From the NCBI RefSeq assembly GCF_038050405.1, contig NZ_CP150901.1, positions 248,001 to 312,000 on the forward strand: a stretch of 64,000 nt of DNA, given 5' to 3'. Below the pieces are notes generated by a model. The model was given only the letters and a program-made list of their open reading frames with translations. It had not been told where the DNA came from and searched no databases. The stretch is from Paraburkholderia sp. IMGN_8 (lineage in GTDB: Bacteria > Pseudomonadota > Gammaproteobacteria > Burkholderiales > Burkholderiaceae). This document shows positions 61,681 to 64,000 of this stretch, piece after piece. A program made the translations under genes and the position numbers. Position 1 is the first letter of the stretch. Each line of letters opens with the position of its first letter.

Positions 61681-62148
61681 ATGAGCAAATCCGCAAAACA
61701 ATCACGACGCGCTTCACGCCCGCCTGTCGACGCACTCCAGTACGAGAAGCTTGCGCTGTCGGCTTTTGGTCTCTGCGACCGGCAACTGAGCCAACTAGAC
61801 ACTTTGGTCACACTTGCGGCGTCGATATGTAGGAATCCTGCTGTGACGCTCGAAGAACGGCGGCGTCAACAGACCCTCCTTGAATTGCTCGTCGACACGG
61901 CAGAGCAATATCAGCAGGAGCTTGTATGCGACCGTGAACTGTTCCAGGTGATCGCGCTCGATGCTAAGGGAATTCCTCAAAGCCGAATCACGGCGAACCG
62001 CGCGGCGCGTCTTCTTGAAGAGGCCGCACAGTCGGCGAAGGAAGCGCCACCCAACGCGAACACAATACAGCGCAAACGAACTCCTGCTAAAAGCGCGACG
62101 ACAAGCGTAAGAGCAGACGCGCAGCAGCCGGTTGCAGCACAGCACTAA
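61681..62148 (+). CDS. hypothetical protein downstream of the C4-like RNA
   Basis: A 155-residue soluble, helical protein (ALQYEKLALSAFGLCDRQLS, LEERRRQQTLLELLVDTAEQ, RAARLLEEAAQSAKEAPPN) with a basic N-terminus and an Ala/Thr/Lys-rich tail. No family recognised. The start follows AGGGAGATCGCACC. Its expression may be controlled by the structured RNA just upstream, and an intrinsic terminator follows. Confidence 0.65.
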   Translation: MSKSAKQSRRASRPPVDALQYEKLALSAFGLCDRQLSQLDTLVTLAASICRNPAVTLEERRRQQTLLELLVDTAEQYQQELVCDRELFQVIALDAKGIPQSRITANRAARLLEEAAQSAKEAPPNANTIQRKRTPAKSATTSVRADAQQPVAAQH

Positions 62149-62180
62149 CCCACCAAAATAGCGGGCACCGCACCAACAAG

Positions 62181-62210
62181 AAGAGGCGCAACAGCTAGCG
62201 CCTCTTTCTT
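62181..62210 (+). terminator. intrinsic terminator
   Basis: AGAGGCGC (62182-62189), an eight-base loop and GCGCCTCT (62198-62205), followed by TTCTT. It lies 33 bases after the stop of the hypothetical gene. Confidence 0.8.
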
Positions 62211-62251
62211 CATCCAGGTCACCGCCACCACCACGGCAAAAAAACAGCCAC

Positions 62252-62614
62252 CTAAGCCTTAAACTCCACCGAAACAAAAATCTTCCGGCACGGTTCAACA
62301 ACTTCCCAAGTCCCCCTAAACCCCGCCGGAATCAAAAACCGATCCCCAGCGCGCACGGTCTTCGCCGTGCCATCCGCATCCCGAATCACCGACACGCCTT
62401 CAAGAATCTCGCAGTACTCGCTCTCGGTGAAGTTCACAGTCCATTTACCGCACGCACCTTCCCAAACACCCGCCGCGAGCTGCCCACACGGACTAGCAAA
62501 GTGCGTATGAACCGCTTGCACGGGATCGCCCGAAAGAACCGCCTCAGGTTTCGGCATGTACTCAACACTTTCCTTAGCAGGCTGCGCGAAATCAACAATG
62601 TTCAAAATGCTCAT
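62252..62614 (-). CDS. cupin (DUF861/EutQ-like) protein
   Basis: A 120-residue single-cupin protein: GKWTVNFTESEYCEILEGVS, VRAGDRFLIPAGFRGTWEVV, KIFVSVEF. The family (cupin_3) includes ureidoglycolate-type and EutQ-like proteins. The start at 62614 (SILNIVDF) fits; the frame is open 28 codons upstream. It lies just downstream of the PotF-like gene on the same strand and could belong to a polyamine uptake/catabolism unit. Confidence 0.85.
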   Translation of the reverse strand: MSILNIVDFAQPAKESVEYMPKPEAVLSGDPVQAVHTHFASPCGQLAAGVWEGACGKWTVNFTESEYCEILEGVSVIRDADGTAKTVRAGDRFLIPAGFRGTWEVVEPCRKIFVSVEFKA

Positions 62615-62740
62615 AATGGCTCTAATACAACCAGAGTTAAAAAAACAAAGCTTCAAAAAGGGCGCAGCGCACACACCCACTGCATGCGCCACGCTCAAAA
62701 GGCGTCACCTAACAGCAGCAAAGCACAACAATTAAACCCC

Positions 62741-63859
62741 TCAACCTCCCGACTTCAACTGCGCCCACAGCCGATTCTCAAGCCGCATGATCGGTGCAGT
62801 CTGCGGGCGCATCAACGTCATCTTGTTCAGCACCGCCTCAGGCGGATACACATTCGTGTCCTGCTCAATGGCCGGCGTCACAAATTGCCGCGCCGCACGG
62901 TTGGCAGTCGGATAGAACACCTCATTCGTGATCGCAGCACTAACCTTCGGATCCTCGATATAGTTCATCCACTTCATCGCCGCTTCCGGATGCGGCGCGT
63001 CTTTCGGAATCACCATCACATCCATCCACAGCAAGCCCGCGTCCTTGATATTCGAGAACTTCACCTCATACGAACGCTTCGCTTCCGACGCACGCCTCCG
63101 CGCAATCCCAACATCGCCCGAATACCCGAACGCCACACAAATGTCGTTGTTCGCCAGATCGTTGATGTACCCGGACGAATTGAACTGCGTGATATACGGC
63201 CGCACCTTCTTCAGCACTTCATACGCGGCCTGGTAATCGCCGGGGTTTGCGCTGTTCGGGTCCTTATGCATGTACTGGAGCACGGCGGGGAAAACATCGG
63301 CGGCCGAGTCGAGGAACGACACGCCGCAGCTTTTGACCTTCGACAGATAGGCCGGGTCGAATAGCAGCGCCCAGCTATCCACAGGCGCATCCGCGCCGAG
63401 CGCTTTCTTCACTGACTGAACGTTATAGCCGACACCGCCGGTGCCCCACGCCCAAGGCACGCCATATTGATTGCCAGGGTCCGCGTCGGCGATCAGTTTC
63501 ATCATGCCGGGGTCGAGGTTCGCGAGGTTCGGCATCTTCGATTTGTCGATCTTCTGATACACGCCGGCCTCGATCTGACGCGCCATATAACTCGATGTCG
63601 GCACCACAATGTCGTAGCCGGAACTGCCTGCCAGCAGTTTGGCCTGCAGCGTATCGTCGCTGTCGTAGTTGTCGTATTTCACCGTGATGCCGGATTGCTT
63701 TTCGAAGTTGGCAATCGTGTCTTTGGCGATGTAGTCCGACCAGTTGTAGACATTGAGCGTCGTGTCCGCGGCGCGCGCAGTGTCCATCGCGGTCAAAGCG
63801 GTCAGCGAGCACAGTATCGTGCCGGTGAGCGAAAGAAGCTTGGCATGACGAATCTTCAT
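62741..63859 (-). CDS. potF: polyamine ABC transporter substrate-binding protein (PotF/PotD type)
   Basis: A 372-residue periplasmic binding protein. A signal peptide (SLTGTILCSLTALTAM, cut near ARAA) is followed by DTTLNVYNWSDYIAKDTIANF, the classical start of PotF/PotD. Further family motifs are SSGYDIVVPTSSYMARQIEA, VPWAWGTGGVGYN and the acidic-pocket region DICVAFGYSGDVGIA. Length equals that of putrescine-binding PotF. Permease and ATPase genes are not in the window; they may lie beyond 64000 or elsewhere. Putrescine versus spermidine preference is not decided here. Confidence 0.92.
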   Translation of the reverse strand: MKIRHAKLLSLTGTILCSLTALTAMDTARAADTTLNVYNWSDYIAKDTIANFEKQSGITVKYDNYDSDDTLQAKLLAGSSGYDIVVPTSSYMARQIEAGVYQKIDKSKMPNLANLDPGMMKLIADADPGNQYGVPWAWGTGGVGYNVQSVKKALGADAPVDSWALLFDPAYLSKVKSCGVSFLDSAADVFPAVLQYMHKDPNSANPGDYQAAYEVLKKVRPYITQFNSSGYINDLANNDICVAFGYSGDVGIARRRASEAKRSYEVKFSNIKDAGLLWMDVMVIPKDAPHPEAAMKWMNYIEDPKVSAAITNEVFYPTANRAARQFVTPAIEQDTNVYPPEAVLNKMTLMRPQTAPIMRLENRLWAQLKSGG

Positions 63860-64000
63860 TTCACGATCTCCTGGATTTCAATCTTCAGTTTTCGACGCAG
63901 CGCAGATGCGCGACGGCCCACACGTTCCGCGCATCCCGCAAGGATGCGGACGAAAAGGAACGTGACGCCGCCTGCCGCAGCGCAAGCGCACAGCAGAGCT

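Noticed and set aside
1..64000. CRISPR array, tRNA, rRNA or complete insertion sequence
   Set aside because: No regular short direct repeats with spacers, no cloverleaf with CCA-end pattern noticed, and only one transposase fragment was found.

Overview
The window looks like a catabolically rich stretch of a GC-rich betaproteobacterium of the Burkholderiaceae, most likely Paraburkholderia/Caballeronia. The reasons are an OmpC-type Burkholderia porin, paired regulators with small catabolic operons, DUF3303 and DUF2867 proteins, a Burkholderia-style formate dehydrogenase and dispersed intergenic repeats. Few housekeeping genes, several decayed genes and many divergent regulator/operon pairs suggest a secondary replicon or an accessory part of a chromosome. 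This assignment is inference from gene content; no rRNA or tRNA gene was seen.

Layout. 1-10 kb: a PAP2 phosphatase, an AraC regulator, and a LacI-controlled galactoside module (ABC ATPase, binding protein, two permeases, GH42 beta-galactosidase). 10-13 kb: small unknown proteins and an SDR/HxlR divergent pair. 13.7-17.4 kb: a GntR/UTRA regulator with three dyads, a fumarase/aspartase-superfamily lyase and a DctA-type carrier. 17.8-28 kb: a PhzF remnant, then a LysR-controlled operon (MFS, SDR, IlvD/Edd dehydratase, 3-hydroxyisobutyrate-type dehydrogenase), a second carrier and a yellow/MRJP-type secreted protein, which reads as sugar-acid or lactone catabolism. The LysR promoter has a second, diverged copy in front of a secreted SnoaL-like protein at 27.8 kb. 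28-34 kb: mixed single genes including an N-terminally damaged formate dehydrogenase, an HPP membrane protein, a MEKHLA protein, a cupin and a membrane-anchored hydrolase.

34.4-44.4 kb: an OruR-type AraC regulator divergent from a long catabolic run (beta-keto acid cleavage enzyme, MFS, quinone oxidoreductase, TauD/TfdA dioxygenase, small hydrolase, Rieske protein, acyl-CoA ligase, porin, BON protein). I cannot match this combination to a named pathway. 45-47 kb is gene-poor and contains an IS1182-type transposase remnant and repeats. 46.7-54 kb is an envelope island: a lipoprotein, a three-gene operon (OmpA-like lipoprotein, 513-aa membrane protein, exported vWA-like protein), and a divergent DUF2167/M50 protease pair.

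54-64 kb: a DUF3303 protein, a mosaic of intact genes (DUF3237, SDR, ECF sigma factor with SnoaL-like tail, isochorismatase, NAD(P)-binding protein) mixed with scars of an SDR, an MBL hydrolase and a GST, a structured RNA resembling the phage C4 antisense RNA ahead of an unknown gene, a cupin and a PotF-like polyamine-binding protein. The best candidates for undescribed biology are the beta-keto acid cleavage cluster, the three-gene envelope operon and the C4-like RNA locus.
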